Shown here: one piece after another, positions 32,520-44,660 of the stretch
How the letters are laid out: the number at the start of each line of letters is the position of its first letter
How positions within the stretch are numbered: the first letter of the stretch is position 1
Assembly (NCBI RefSeq): GCF_963678635.1
Contig: NC_087068.1
Location: 60,452,949 to 60,516,948 of the forward strand
From: Symsagittifera roscoffensis
Lineage: Eukaryota > Xenacoelomorpha > Acoela > Convolutidae
Reading direction: 5' to 3'
Length of the DNA: 64,000 nucleotides
Notes under the pieces: model-generated
What the model was told of the DNA's origin: nothing
Databases searched by the model: none
Seen by the model: the letters and a program-made list of their open reading frames with translations, nothing else
Made by a program: the position numbers and the translations under genes

Positions 32520-35500
32520 CGTTTGTTTGTACTTGATTCATTTGTCGTTGATGTTTTGGTGTATTGCTTCTATGTCGATATTGGGAATTGTGATAACTAT
32601 TATAATTCCTATGAGGTGATTGTGAATAATTTCTGTATCTGTTATTATAACTGAAATTTCGATTTTGTGAATTGTTTCTCGATCTATTGTATTGATTGTT
32701 ATTTGATCTATGATAGTTTGATCTGTTGTATGAGTTATTCCGTGATCTATTGTTTGGATAATTATTACGGTTGTTGGAATAGCTTCTATTTCTGTTGTTT
32801 GAATAGTTTCTGTTCCTATTATTTGAATATTGTCTATTTCTATTATAAGATGAATTTCGTGATTGATTGTTTGAATAGCTTCTATTTCTGTTTTATTGGT
32901 AATTTGATGTTTGTTGTTGCATCGAGTTTGAGTTTGATCGTGGGTAGTTGTTTCGACTATTTGATCTACTATATCTATTTTGTGAAAAATTTCTTGAATT
33001 TCTTTGTTCAGGTGATCTACCTCTATGACTAGAGTTATGTGGTGATTGATTTCGAGAATGGTTTTGATTATTTTGAAGTGGTTTTCCAGAGCTATTGTTG
33101 CTGTATACATTTTTGTTTGGTAAATTTTGGTCTTTTTTCATGTATTGGTAAAATGATTTGTTTGGTTCCTTGTGTTTTGAAGGTTTATTCTGGTTATCTT
33201 GCTGTTTTTGTCTACATTCTGAGATACTGTGTCCGTATCGTCGACAAAAATTACACCATTTCCTAAAAGATGGTTTGCCTTTCCAATCTGGATTCTTTTC
33301 ATAGATGTTTAAAATTTCAGTGATTTTTTCAGATAGGTCTATATCTGTTTCTTGTATATTGTTTATGTGTGTAGTTTTTGTTTCGATGTGATTAAGATAT
33401 TGTAATTTCAAGTTTTCGGTTTCTTCGAGTTTCATTGTGATCTCTGCTTGTTCTAGTTTATCGACTAGTTTTCTGAAATCTAGATCAGGTTCACGAATTG
33501 AGGAAGGATGAGATGCTCTTTTCTTTATTGCAATTTTTCTTAATTGTGGTGTTAAGGTCATCATTAAGATTTCTGTCATTTTTGTGTTTTTGTAATCATG
33601 CGTATTAAAAGAATATGCTTTTCGAACTAGTGTTTCGATTCTGACTGCTAGTTGTTTTATTGTTTCATTTGGTAATCTTCTGATTTCATTACATAAAACA
33701 CTTTGATGTTGTTTGTTTTTTTCAGAATCAAACATTTTTGAAAATTCTTGTGTGAATCTTTTCCAATCTGATTTTATTTCTATAGGTAGTACTGAAAACC
33801 ATTTTTGTGCTGCGCCGTCTACTGTCGTTTGTATTAACGCTGTGCGGCGATGTATCCAATTTTGATGGAGTGGTGTATTTATTGGTTCAGGTCCTATATT
33901 TAGAATTAAATTTGCTGTGACTGCGTTTAAGTAATCTTCTACTGAGTATTCAGGATCTGTTCCTGTAAAAACCATGAGTGGTTTATTTGATGTTATTGAT
34001 GATCCTCCCATGAGATATGGGTTCATCGTCATTTGTAATGACTCTGCGGCGTTTGGCATTTGTGAAAAATTTGTTAATTGATTTTTTGTGATTTCATGTT
34101 GTTGTAGATAATATGGTAATGGGATTTCATTTTGCATTTGATTTGGTTGATATGAATGCATAGTCATTGGATTTTGTGTTTGTATTGGTTGAAAAAATTG
34201 TGTATTATATGAAGTGGAAACTTGTGGTTGTTGGTCTTGAAAATCTAGTGGGTTTTCAGGAAAAGTTCTTTTATATTGGTTACGTTGTGGTTTTCGTGTT
34301 CGATACTCTTGTAGGTATGGTTCAAAAATATCTGGTAAATGATCATCATCTGATGATACATAATCCGTATAGTGAGGTTTTTGTTGTTTAATTTTGTTTT
34401 GTTGAAAAAAGGGGTAATTTTCACTGTAATCCTGTGTAGGACGTTGATTTGGTTGAAAATTTACTGAATTGTTGAATGTCATTGGTCTATCCCAATTGCG
34501 AGAATATATATGATTATTATTAGGTTTTCGTGGTAAATAGTTTGTTCTTGGTGGGTGTGTGTAGTTATAATTGTGTTCTGCAAAGTTGTTTCTCGTGAAT
34601 ATCCTCTGTGGTTTTGGTGGTCTTGTCATAGGTCTAAATGTTTGATAATCCATATGTGAAAATTTAGGGGCTAAACTGGTTGAAGGTTTTACAGTTGATT
34701 GTAATGTTATTTGTGGTGATGTCACCTTATTATTTTTTGGTGTTGTGAAATTTGGATGTATTGGTGAAATACTTTGTTGTGTAGTTGTTACTGTCGTGTG
34801 TACAATTTCTTCATTTATGAACTGTGATGGTGTTTGAATATCTTGCTGTGTAAGATTTCGAGTTCCATTGAGGTTTTCGTTTTGTATAACCGTTGAATTT
34901 AAACTATTATTTTGTGTATCGGGCAAAAATGTATTATAATTTAGAGGTGTGGCGTCAATTGTTAATGGTATAATATTTAAATAATTTCGGTGAATAGATT
35001 TTGTATCTATTGCTTGACTTGAGATAGCATTTGGGAAGTGTATAAATAATGGATGAGACCAATCGGGGTCCCAAACATAATCTGATTGTTCGTGGATGAC
35101 TGTGTCGTCAGTGTTATTTTGAGGTCTAAAATTTTTTCTTGCTTCGTGTATTAAATCTATATTATGTCCGAAATAATCAATTATAAACCATGCTAGTATT
35201 TTTTGTAAATCATGTTTGGAATTTTGTGAAACGTCATTGTTTGAAAAATTTTCACGAATTGCGTATAAAAATGTAGAAAATGCAGTGATTTCATTTCTAA
35301 CTTTGGTATGTCTAGATGTTTGAAGTGGTGATGTACTTTGGGTTTCTGTTGTTTCTAATATATTTAAATTTGTGTATATTATAGCAAAAACTTCATTTGT
35401 GAATATTGAGTTTGCTCTCTGTGAGTTATGGTACTGTATATTTTTAATATACTCTGTGAATACTTTTGAAAATTCGAGATCAAGATCATCTGTTTGAAGA

Positions 35501-35775
35501 ACGTATTTCTTGTTTTCTGGTGTACAGATTCCTATAGTGTAGATACCGTATTGTTGTGTTATTTTTGCGATATCTTTTATATAGTGATCTATTAGTTGTC
35601 TTCTTATTCTTACATCTGGAAAATTTGCTTTACATGGACTGATTCCTGGTTCAAATAAATTTATGAGTAAATTTTTACAAAATTTTATTTGTCCTCTATC
35701 AGTATCTGAGTCTATAACAAAAGGGAATGCTTGTTCGTGATCTATGCTTTCGTCACTTTGAGTGTGGCTGCTCAT
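32520..35775 (-). pseudogene. E1 copy B Gag
   Basis: The longest open E1 gene: 960 codons from ATG 35775 to a premature TAA at 32893-32895 inside the Arg/Asn/Ser-rich tail. N-terminal domain of about 110 residues (SDTDRGQ, IDHYIKDIAK), then an Asn/Gln/Pro-rich linker, then the Retrotrans_gag-like capsid part (about residues 620-800). One CCHC knuckle follows (about residue 870, KWCNFCRRYGHSISEC). The tail continues past the stop with short repeats of Arg-Asn-Tyr/Ser-Ser-Asn type to about 32520. Gag would assemble the particle and bind element RNA. Confidence 0.88.
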
Positions 35776-35981
35776 CTTTTCGTTTGATGACTGTTAATAA
35801 ATAGTTGTTAATATGTCTAATTGGTTGACTCCAATTGTACAGATGTACTGGTTTATGCTTATGTTTCTTTTTTATTCTATTTTTTCCTTTTTTTCGATGA
35901 GATTGTACTTGTTTCTGAGTCTGAAAAATATACTGAGTCCTGAATTGGATAGGATTGATTTATTGAATCTTCTACTTTGTG
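35753..35981 (-). pseudogene. E1 copy B small basic ORF, 3' part
   Basis: C-terminal part of the ORF that starts at 59151, separated from it by the E2 insertion. It contains the Lys-rich stretch and overlaps gag by 23 nt, ending TGA at 35753-35755. The E2 target duplication TTGTG forms its left border at 35977-35981. Confidence 0.4.
35977..35981. repeat. E2 target-site duplication, left copy
   Basis: TTGTG before the 5' LTR, matching TTGTA (58910-58914) after the 3' LTR at four of five bases. The uninterrupted sequence in copy A reads TACAA at 1437-1441, the reverse complement of TTGTA. Confidence 0.75.
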
Positions 35982-36880
35982 TGCCAGTCGGTCATATTTG
36001 GAAGTTTGACCTTGAGAAACACCAGAGTACTTGATTTTGAGGTGAAATTTAATTTTTCAAAAATTCGAATGGAGCCTGTCATGCACGATTTTCTCGCGAT
36101 AACTAAAAACCGAAAATCAGAAATCAGAACAATCGAGTCACAATCGCGGGAAAGTTGCAAGAAAAATCAGTAGGAAATTGCTAATCGCAACTTCCGTTAC
36201 AATAAGAACCTAGAGTAGAGCTGTCCGATCTAAAACAGAGACGAGCGTATTCCCACGAACTGGATTGTTGAGAATGGAGTGTTATTCGAAACTGGACTAG
36301 AGTGAACCTTCGGTGGAAAGGTGGACAGCTTAAGTGTCCCAATGGTTCACGAAAAACTACATTCTAGAGTATAGACTTGTTCTTGTTATCAAAACTGAAA
36401 AACATTAAAACTCATTTAGTTACTTTATTAATTCTTGAGTTGCTTACCGACTTTAATTACTCCCAATTCTTGAGCGTGCTACAATGTGAGTACTAATTTA
36501 AATTCTAGAGTGTGTTTTATGATTATTATGTTGAGGTAAGGCGAGTTTTAGGTTGATCCATCTGAAATGGATCAAAGTTCCACTGTCTAATAAAAAGAAA
36601 CTTAACGGATTGTTCCGACCCGGTTTTTAACGGCGTTCATGTATTTTGGGTATTTTGAGACCTAAGTATGGGGACGTTCTTAATTCTAGAGTGGGGGGAT
36701 ATTTTGGTAGTGGCCTTAAGCTGTAACGGGTCGTAGTCTCATGTCACAAGCGAACCGAATTGGCTCCGACTGATTTGAGGTAGAAAAACACAAGAGATAG
36801 TGTCCCTGACTCTTGAGCCAATGGTTATAGGGCCTATTTTTCTTAAGCCTCATGTGTGACTGCAGTAGAAGAATGTTACA
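35982..36880 (+). repeat. E2 5' LTR
   Basis: 899 bp from TGCCAG to TTACA (TG...CA), repeated at 58014-58909. A polyadenylation-type AATAAA lies at 36589-36594. CTTGAG and CTAGAGT words recur (36011, 36434, 36472, 36809 region). Short ORFs within it are not kept in the other LTR. Confidence 0.93.
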
Positions 36881-37385
36881 TAGTGTTTTTATGGCGCTCC
36901 TGGGTGTTTACGACATCAAGACTACGGAGTCGAACCCACTTGAGACAGCTCCGGGCGGCATGCCCATTCTAGAGTACCGGTGGTACGGTTCGGCGGGAAC
37001 GTGCAAACCTTCCGGTTGTACTATGATAGCTTTTTAAGAAAACTCGAGAAAACTTCCTGGTACGCTCTCCGAACGAGGCTTAGCTAACCGAGTAAGGGGG
37101 GGCAACTAGGGGGACAAAAACACGAGCAAAAAGTCAAAAAATGAAACAAAAACCAAAAAAGAATAGAAAAAGGAACAAAAACCATAAAACGAAAAAAGAC
37201 ATTGACTTTGACACCAGATTAGTTGGATCAAACCTTTATATTAATTAAATAGTATACCCATACTGTTTTAAAAGTTCGATCGTTTCGATCAACCTAGCAA
37301 TTTAACCCAGTAACCTCAATAGAGTGCCCGAGAGTGGGGCGTTGTCAAGGGTTTTCAGATAGCTTGGAACTTAGCTGGACAACAA

Positions 37386-37570
37386 GGAGACTTGACTGGA
37401 AGAGGTGACCAGCCGAGTGGGAAAGTGGTTCAGGAGCACTTGAGCTGAACCAATAGGAGACTTGACTGGAAGAGGTGACCAACCGAGTGGGAAAGTGGTT
37501 CAACAGCACTTGAGCTGAACCAATAGGAGACTGGACTGGAAGAGGTGACCAGTCGAGTGGGAAAGCAGCC
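37386..37570 (+). repeat. 70-bp tandem repeat, about 2.7 copies
   Basis: GGAGACTTGACTGGAAGAGG starts at 37386, 37456 and 37526 (period 70, near-identical; the third copy reads ctggactgg). The open frames across it are periodic artefacts. Confidence 0.9.
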
Positions 37571-38411
37571 AAAGAGGATTTGGCAGTTCTCGGGTTCTCA
37601 AGCTGTGCAGAACGGGTATCGTTAAAATCCACGTTATATTATAGGAGATAAGTGTAAAATTGGATAAGCGAAATCCCCTGGTTTTGAGGAACGTTTTTAC
37701 TTGAGCAGGCCTGGAGACAGGTCTACGGTTTTCTCTTGAGAGGTTTAGCACCCGGCGCTTAAGGTAATTTTAGGCTTAAGAAGGGGGGCTAAAAAGGGGG
37801 GAGGTTAGAGGTTGGCGGTTGCAAATTGTAAAAAAGGAGGAAATTAGAGTAACTAATTAATCGACATCGTTGATTTAGTTACATTAGACATTAACACGCG
37901 TTGGTAAGAATAAGTGGATATCCAAATTTAACTTGAGTTAAGACAGGTACGCAGGTTGGATTGCTAGGGGGGAACGGACATAGACAGTTTCGGTGATACC
38001 CAATAAGATCATTAGTTGGGGGGAGGAAAACGCGTGGCAATTAGGTACCAGACATTTTTTTCCATAGAAGGTTGACATTCGTCAACTTTGAATTTTAGGT
38101 GGGTTCATCTCTCTGTTTTTATTACTTTTTCTTGCTTAGATTTTTTGTTGCATTTTGGTGAGGATTTGTGTTTGGTTGTTGGTACGAACAGGTGATCACA
38201 AGATACCTGCACACAACCATTGGTGATTTTGGTTGCAAATTGCCTGGAACATTGAAAAAGAGGTAACTAGAAAAAAAGGGGTCAGCATTTGGCCTTTAAG
38301 AGAGGGTTTTTGGGAAAATTTTACTAGAGCTTGAGTGGTGGTACAAGGTACAGTGAATCAAGAAGTCCCTACAACGAAGAAAGAAAAGATCCCAACGCTC
38401 GGACACTTGTA

Positions 38412-39430
38412 AACAGTCTTGGGACAGTGCAGTCTTGGGACAGTACCAAAGAAGTCTTGGGACAGTGCAGTCTTGGGACAATACCAAAGAAGTCTTGGGA
38501 CAGTGCAGTCTTGGGACAGTACCGAAGAAGTCTTGGGACAGTGCAGTCTTGTGACAGTACCAAAGAAGTCTTGGGACAGTACCAAGGAAGTCTTGGGACA
38601 GTGGTCTTGGGACACTAGCCTTGGGACAGTAGTCTTGGGACACTAGCCTTGGGATACTAGCCTTGGGACAGTAGTCTTGGGACACTAGCCTTGGGATAGT
38701 GGTCTTGGGACAGTGGTCTTGGGACACTAGCCTTGGGATAGTGGTCTTGGGATAGGGGTCTTGGGACAGTGGTCTTGGGACACTAGCCTTGGGATAGTGG
38801 TCTTGGGATAGTAGTCTTGGGACAGTGGTCTTGGGACACTAGCCTTGGGACAGTGGTCTTGGGACACTAGCCTTGGGATAGTGGTCTTGGGATAGTGGTC
38901 TTGGGACAGTGGTCTTGGGACACTAGCCTTGGGATAGTGGTCTTGGGATAGTGGTCTTGGGACAGTGGTCTTGGGACACTAGCCTTGGGATAGTGGTCTT
39001 GGGATAGTGGTCTTGGGACAGTGGTCTTGGGACACTAGCCTTGGGATAGTGGTCTTGGGATAGTGGTCTTGGGACAGTGGTCTTGGGACACTAGCCTTGG
39101 GACAGTAGCCTTGGGATAGTGGTCTTGGGACAGTGGTCTTGGGACACTAGTCTTGGGACAGTGGTCTTGGGACACTAGCCTTGGGACAGTAGTCTTGGGA
39201 CACTAGCCTTGGGATAGTGGTCTTGGGACAGTGGTCTTGGGACACTAGCCTTGGGACAGTAGTCTTGGGACAGTGGTCTTGGGACACTAGTCTTGGGACA
39301 GTAGTCTTGGGACAGTGGTCTTGGGACACTAGTCTTGGGACAGGGGTCTTGGGACAGTAGTCCTGGGACAGTACCCTTGGGACAGGGGTCTTGGGACACT
39401 GACAAAAAGTTTTGGGACAGTACTGGACAG
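38412..39430 (+). repeat. 14-bp minisatellite with higher-order 56-bp unit
   Basis: Roughly 1 kb of variants of GTCTTGGGACAGTG, with alternates GTCTTGGGACACTA and GCCTTGGGATAGTG. Between about 38820 and 39100 four variants recur in fixed order, giving a 56-bp higher-order period. The first 200 bp use a longer unit carrying ACCAAAGAA. It decays at 39400-39470. The reading frames through it on both strands are repeat artefacts. Confidence 0.95.
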
Positions 39431-39649
39431 TCTTGAGACAGTAGAAAGAAGGTCTTGGGACGGTATAAAAATTGGAACAAAGTTGCAATAAGTGTTTCAG
39501 GACAGTTCAAAACAGAACAAGACTCTGTTTTTACCACGTTATATATTTCTTTTAAAAAAAAAGTTTTTTTTTTCACAAAAGATTTTATTCTTAGGATAGA
39601 TTTGTGTATATAATAATATTGTAAATAGGAGCAATTGTAAATAGAAATA

Positions 39650-42245
39650 ATGAGACGGAGTAGGGTACCGGTGCTCGAAAGAAGATCAACTGGATCAAAC
39701 ACGAAATATAACTCGTCGCTGCGCGGAACGACATCAATGGGGCCAAAGAAAGCAAAAGATTACTTTTCAGTAATCTCAAGTGAAAAAGACATCCTTCACA
39801 GACAAGTTTGCAATGATGGTCGGAATCAAATCGAAAGACAACACGGCTGAAGAAGCAAAAACAGAAAGAGCACGAACATTTGGTACAGTGAGCACGAAAG
39901 CGACAGAAGCCGGCCAGAAGGAGGAACAAGCTGGAGCAGAAGCCACGGCCGAAGACGGGAGAACGGCTGACCACGAAATAGCTACTCTTGAGCTTGGCGA
40001 TCTGATGACGAAACTGAATCAGATCGACAAAAAACTAAAGTACAGTGAGGAAGATAGAGACTTAATAAAGAAAGAGTTGAAGTACAACAAACACGAATAT
40101 CTGGAAAGCTATTTTAACCTGGCTAAGGCGACAGACGAAAGACTCCAGTAGATGTCGGATAAGATAGAAGCCACCAATGAAGAACGAAATAAGTGCATCA
40201 CAAAAGATATGCAACAGTTGAAAAACCGATATGATGATGTCAACAGTCATTTAGGTAGCTTGGAAAAGAGGATGGATACAATGAACAGGAATCAGGCCGA
40301 AAGTTCGTGAGCAATACAGGCCAAATTGGATGCAATCTTGAGAAATTCTACCTCACAAGAAAGACCGGCTGCGGATCGCACACAAGGCACCAGAGTTGAC
40401 TTTGTGGAACCACAAAGAAACAAACGGCAATCGACACCGTTGCCGTCAACCCGGGATGCGGTGAGCACAGCACCTATAGCTGCTAAAACAATCATGAAGA
40501 ATGGAGCATCAAACACAATGGGTGGCCCGGGGGACTCAACAGCTAACAGCAACGCAGGACCGGATGCCATGACGTGGGCAAGCACTTGGGAGATGATGAA
40601 CAGGACTCTAGAGGCCTTCGCCACGAGGAACACTGACTCGAGCGACAGGAGAGAAGGAAAATCAAGAAAGACATTCGAGAAGCCAAAAGAATTCAAAGAC
40701 GACTCCGATGGATGCATTGACACTTGGGTGGAAGTGATGAGATTACATCTAGAGCAAGATAACTTGAATGACGAAAGACAAGCTTGCACAGCCATACTCA
40801 GCAACTTGGAAGGCACGGCATTAAAATGTGTGGTTGCTAAGAAAGAAGAAGAACGCGATACCGCAGACAAAATCTTTGAAATATTGCTGAATCGATTCGG
40901 GTCAGGCATGAAGGGTCACCAAGCGATGATGCGATTTGAAAAGAGAAGGCAGAGGGACGATGAGTCAATTGATCGATTCCTAGATGACCTTGAGAGCTTG
41001 AGAAGAAGGAGTGACCCAGAGGAGTCGACAAACAGAAGGAACTTTAGCATTGCCTCGAAGTTCATTGATGGGGTAAAAAGTGATGACTTAAAGACAATGT
41101 TAGCGACATACTACACATTGTCGAAAGACAGCGCACCGACCCCAGAAGAAATGAGACAGAAATCAAGAGAATACATGCTGATGAAACCTAAGAAATACTC
41201 ATATTCAGAAAACAGGAGCACGCAAGGGGGAAGCCAACCTCAGAGGTCATCATGGTATAAGCCCAGAGATGACATGGACAAGCGCAGATCATGCGCGAAC
41301 TGCGGGTCGTCGGATCACCATGTGGCTGACTGCACAACATACAAACAAGGCATGAAGGGTCTAGGATACGCACCGGATGAGGAATACATGAGCCAAATGG
41401 AGGAACACGAGTACTATAGTGGCTTAATCGTCAAGATAGGCGCGAGATGCTTTTTCTGTAACCAAGAAGGGCACTTCAGAATGGATTGTCCCTTGTTCTG
41501 GGAAGCGGTCAAGGACCAGAATCACCCCAAACATAAGTTGGCATTAGCGGCGGTGCAGAATCAACGGAATAGACAAAACGAGTTTGAATCAAGGAACTCA
41601 GGAGCACCAAGCACGGAACTGCCGACGAAAACAGTGAAAGCTGTAACACACGTTAATGGTGCGAGAGAATCCTCAGCCGGGAACTCTCTAGAGATAAATT
41701 ATGAGAAAGCAGCGACGGAAGCAATTAACAAAGTGAAACAGGATCTGGCTGCGAAAGAAATAGAGCAAAGACTAAAACAGGAAATTGAAAGACAGAACTT
41801 CAACGAGGCATTAACTGGATTGAAGCCAACATCGGAGGTTGCATCGGGCTCGACAAAGACTGGAAATTGTAACACTGTGAAAATGGTAACGGGAAAGCCA
41901 TTCGGCATATCGAAAATCGGGGCCAGAATAATGTCGATAATCACTGTGGGCGGCCACGAAGTTACGAGAAACTTGAGCGAACCATGTGACCAGACAATAA
42001 TGCACATTGATGTGTACGCAGACTACTTGAGTGGCATAAGCCCGCAAACGACTTCTAGAGCATTGAGAGCACTACTCACAGAGGGGGGTAGCAAGTCGGT
42101 ACGCGTTGACAACAGGTATACTGAAGCTTATGGTCCACACGAGGTGATGTTAAACATAGATGGAATCAACATCTATACCAAGACAATGATAACATGTGAT
42201 GAAGACCTAATTGGGCAAATCTACGTAGGGAAAGAAGAGTTGAAA
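39650..42245 (+). pseudogene. E2 Gag
   Basis: Capsid precursor. The best start is ATG 39650; its frame must shift by one base near 39779 to join the main frame. In-frame stops at 40149-40151 (TAG) and about 40308-40310 (TGA) then break it before the long open part from 40326. An Ala/Glu-rich N-terminus is followed by a coiled-coil stretch (about 39990-40290), a capsid region with the FEKPKEFKD and LNRFGSGMKG segments (about 40670-41110) and two CCHC knuckles (about 41290-41340 and 41445-41495). A Lys/Glu/Gln-rich helical segment (41690-41810) precedes the protease. Two knuckles are common in retroviruses and gypsy elements. Confidence 0.88.
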
Positions 42246-43388
42246 GTGAGATCGATTGGACACTGTGCCATGCTTGAAGAAGATGCGATGCACATCGGGA
42301 CGGAGGCAGATGTGACAGGGCACGTGCTAGACATAAATGGCAAAAAGACTCAGTTACGTGGGTTACTCGATACGGGAGCGGTCTTGAGCGTCATACCAAT
42401 TGAAACTTGAGAACGGATGGGCTTTAACAAAGGTGACTTGATAGACTCGAGAATACGGCTGTCAGCTGCAAACAAAGGGGCCCTGCGGGTGTTGGGCAGA
42501 ACGCCAATAATAGCCCTCAATCTGGGGGAACGTAACCTGTGGATGAGCTTTCTTGTGGTAGAAAACCTAGATGAATCTAACCAATTTATTTTAGGCAGAG
42601 ACTTCATCAGGAATTTCGACGTAGCGATTGACCTAAATAACGCAATGTTCAGAATACGGAACCCGGATAGGAGGTACGCAATCAAACCGGTAAATTTAAT
42701 AATGGCAAATGAAACCAAAGCACCGGTATTCTTGAGTAGAAGGGCGAGGCTAAAGGCGAATGAAGCGGCAATCGTAGGCTTGATGATCAAAAATTTCAAT
42801 GTACTAAGCGATAACAAACAAGTGTGTATAGTTCCGAATCCTAATAGTCAAAGTGCTGCTATTTTAGGAAGATCCTTCTCGATAACGAAGAGCGGCCTCT
42901 GCGTCAGTGTCTTGTTGAATACTCTTGATATACCGATCACGATACAGAGAGGGAGGAAGCTGGGATATGCTTTACCGGTTAAAACCCGATTTGAAATGAC
43001 TGAGAACTCAAAACAAAATGAAGTTGTTGATTGTCCCAATCATAGGGACAAAATTTGTATCTTGAGACGATTACAGAAACTAAAAAGTTCATCAGGTCTG
43101 GTTAAATCACTTAAGTCAGTGACGGACGATGGACTGTCGAGCTGTTCGAACTTTCCAGAGCGGCCCACACTAGATGAAATGCAAATTGATAAACCGGTCC
43201 TCCCGGAGATTGAACACTTGAGGGGCAAACTGGCGGACGAACAGCTCGAAGCCACCAAGGACGTACTAGAGCGGAACGAAGAAGTTTTTTCGAAGCACAA
43301 AGCGGATATCGGGTGTTGTAATTTCGTTGAGCATGAAATTGAACTTGAGGAGAACGCGGTACCGCACAGGGAGGAGCGAGGCGCATGA
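42246..43388 (+). pseudogene. E2 protease and N-terminal Pol
   Basis: Retropepsin-like region continuous in frame with Gag. Asp-Thr-Gly-Ala is at 42369-42380 and the ILGRDF segment (about 42595) matches the second conserved retropepsin region. TGA 42408-42410 (probably from a Trp codon) interrupts it. The rest links to RT, including a VEHEIEL segment typical just before gypsy RT (about 43330). A missing G near 43375 shifts the frame at the RT border. Confidence 0.8.
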
Positions 43389-44660
43389 CCCCGCAAAAAT
43401 CGGAGGCGTGTAGAAAAGAGATCGAAACGTTACAAGAGTATGACATGATAGAACCATCCAAGTCACCGTGGGCGTGTGGAGTAGTGATGACCAAAAAGAA
43501 AGGCGACCAGTTGAGGTTTTGTTGTGACTTTCGATACCTGAACTCCGTCACGGTGAAGGATGCCTATCCCATGCCTAGGATTGATGAGAGCCTCTCGAAG
43601 TTAGGTGATGCAAAATTTTTTACGACTCTCGATTTAGGCTCGGCCTTTTGGCAGGTATCACTACGAAAGCAGGACAGGGAAAAGACAGGGTTTGCCTGCG
43701 AGTTGGGTCTGTTTCAATAGAAACGGATGTCGTTTGGAATTTGCAATGCCACAGCCACGTTTCAGCGATTGATGGCACACGCGCTGATAGGCGTGACAAA
43801 GAAGTATGGCAATCTGGTAATGTGTTACGTGGATGACGTGGTAATAGCAACGCCAACATTGGAAGACCACATTGAGAGACTTGACGAGGTGTTCGCGTGC
43901 ATGAAAAGATCGGGACTAAAGTGTAAACCATCGAAGTGCGAGATACTTAAGGACTCAATTAAATACTTGGGCAGGATGGTAGACAAGCACGGCATCAGAC
44001 CTGATCCAGACGCCGTAGAGGCAGTCATAACCTGGAAGTCACCGAAGACGGAACACCAGTTGATGAGCTTCCTGACTTCGCTAACTACTACAGAGAGTTC
44101 ATCAAAGGCTACGCGGACAAGGTGTACCCGATGCAACAATTGATGAGGCACAAGGGCAAGAAGTTCACATGGAACAACGCAGCAGAAGAGTCATTCCAGA
44201 GGATAAAGAAAGAGCTATGTGAGGCACCAGTACTGGGTATGCCGACTGAGAAAGGGATGTACGTGCTGGACACGGATGCGTCGGTAGTTGCGATCTCAGG
44301 AATTCTCCATCAGGAACAAGAGTGGAATGGGAAAACAGTCTTGAGACCAATAGCTTACGGGAGCAAAGTCCTGAGTGACACAGAAATGAAGTACGGAGCA
44401 CCGAAAGCAGAGATGTTCGCGGTGGTTACCTTTGTTGAGAAGTACAGGGCATACCTGGGCAGTGAGCCATTCAAGTTGCGAGTCGACAACCGGGCACTAA
44501 GCTGGCTGAAAACGTACTCGATGGACCAGAGTTACATCGGGAGGTGGATAGTTCGCCTAGACGGATATAACATGATAATTGAGCATAGAACACGAGATAA
44601 ACATCAAAATGCCGACAGCTTGAGTAAGAAGACGGAGTTCTACGAGAGGCAAGAACAAAG
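43385..44660 (+). pseudogene. E2 reverse transcriptase and RNase H
   Basis: RT motifs in order: RFCCDFRYLNSVT (about 43516), PMPRIDE (43568), FFTTLDLGSAFWQV (43615), Tyr-Val-Asp-Asp at 43826-43837 and KCEILKDSIKYLG (about 43935). RNase H with LDTDASV (about 44270), EMFAVV (44410) and DNRALSW (44485), ending HQNADSLSKK (about 44630). Lesions: TAG 43718-43720 and a frameshift near 44073 that splits the NYYREF region. The enzyme would synthesise element cDNA. Confidence 0.88.

Larger units (their letters stand above)
36881..39649 (+). other. E2 leader, non-coding, repeat-rich
   Basis: 2.8 kb without a convincing gene. TGGCGCTCC at about 36891 is a weak primer-binding-site candidate. Two tandem repeat arrays follow (37386-37570 and 38412-39430). 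Unusually long for a gypsy leader. Confidence 0.6.

Noticed and set aside
35813-36173. Short ORFs across the E2 LTR border
   Set aside because: They join E1 and LTR sequence or are not preserved in the second LTR.
36881-36960. tRNA-like words (T-arm-like GGTTCGACTCC on the minus strand)
   Set aside because: No cloverleaf could be built; stems do not pair.
37345-37751. Two minus-strand ORFs in the E2 leader
   Set aside because: They run through the 70-bp tandem repeat and have no conserved features.
38296-39702. Several open frames on both strands reading as repeated Ser-Gln-Asp/Leu-Gly-Thr peptides
   Set aside because: They are translations of the 14-bp minisatellite; periodicity explains the lack of stops.
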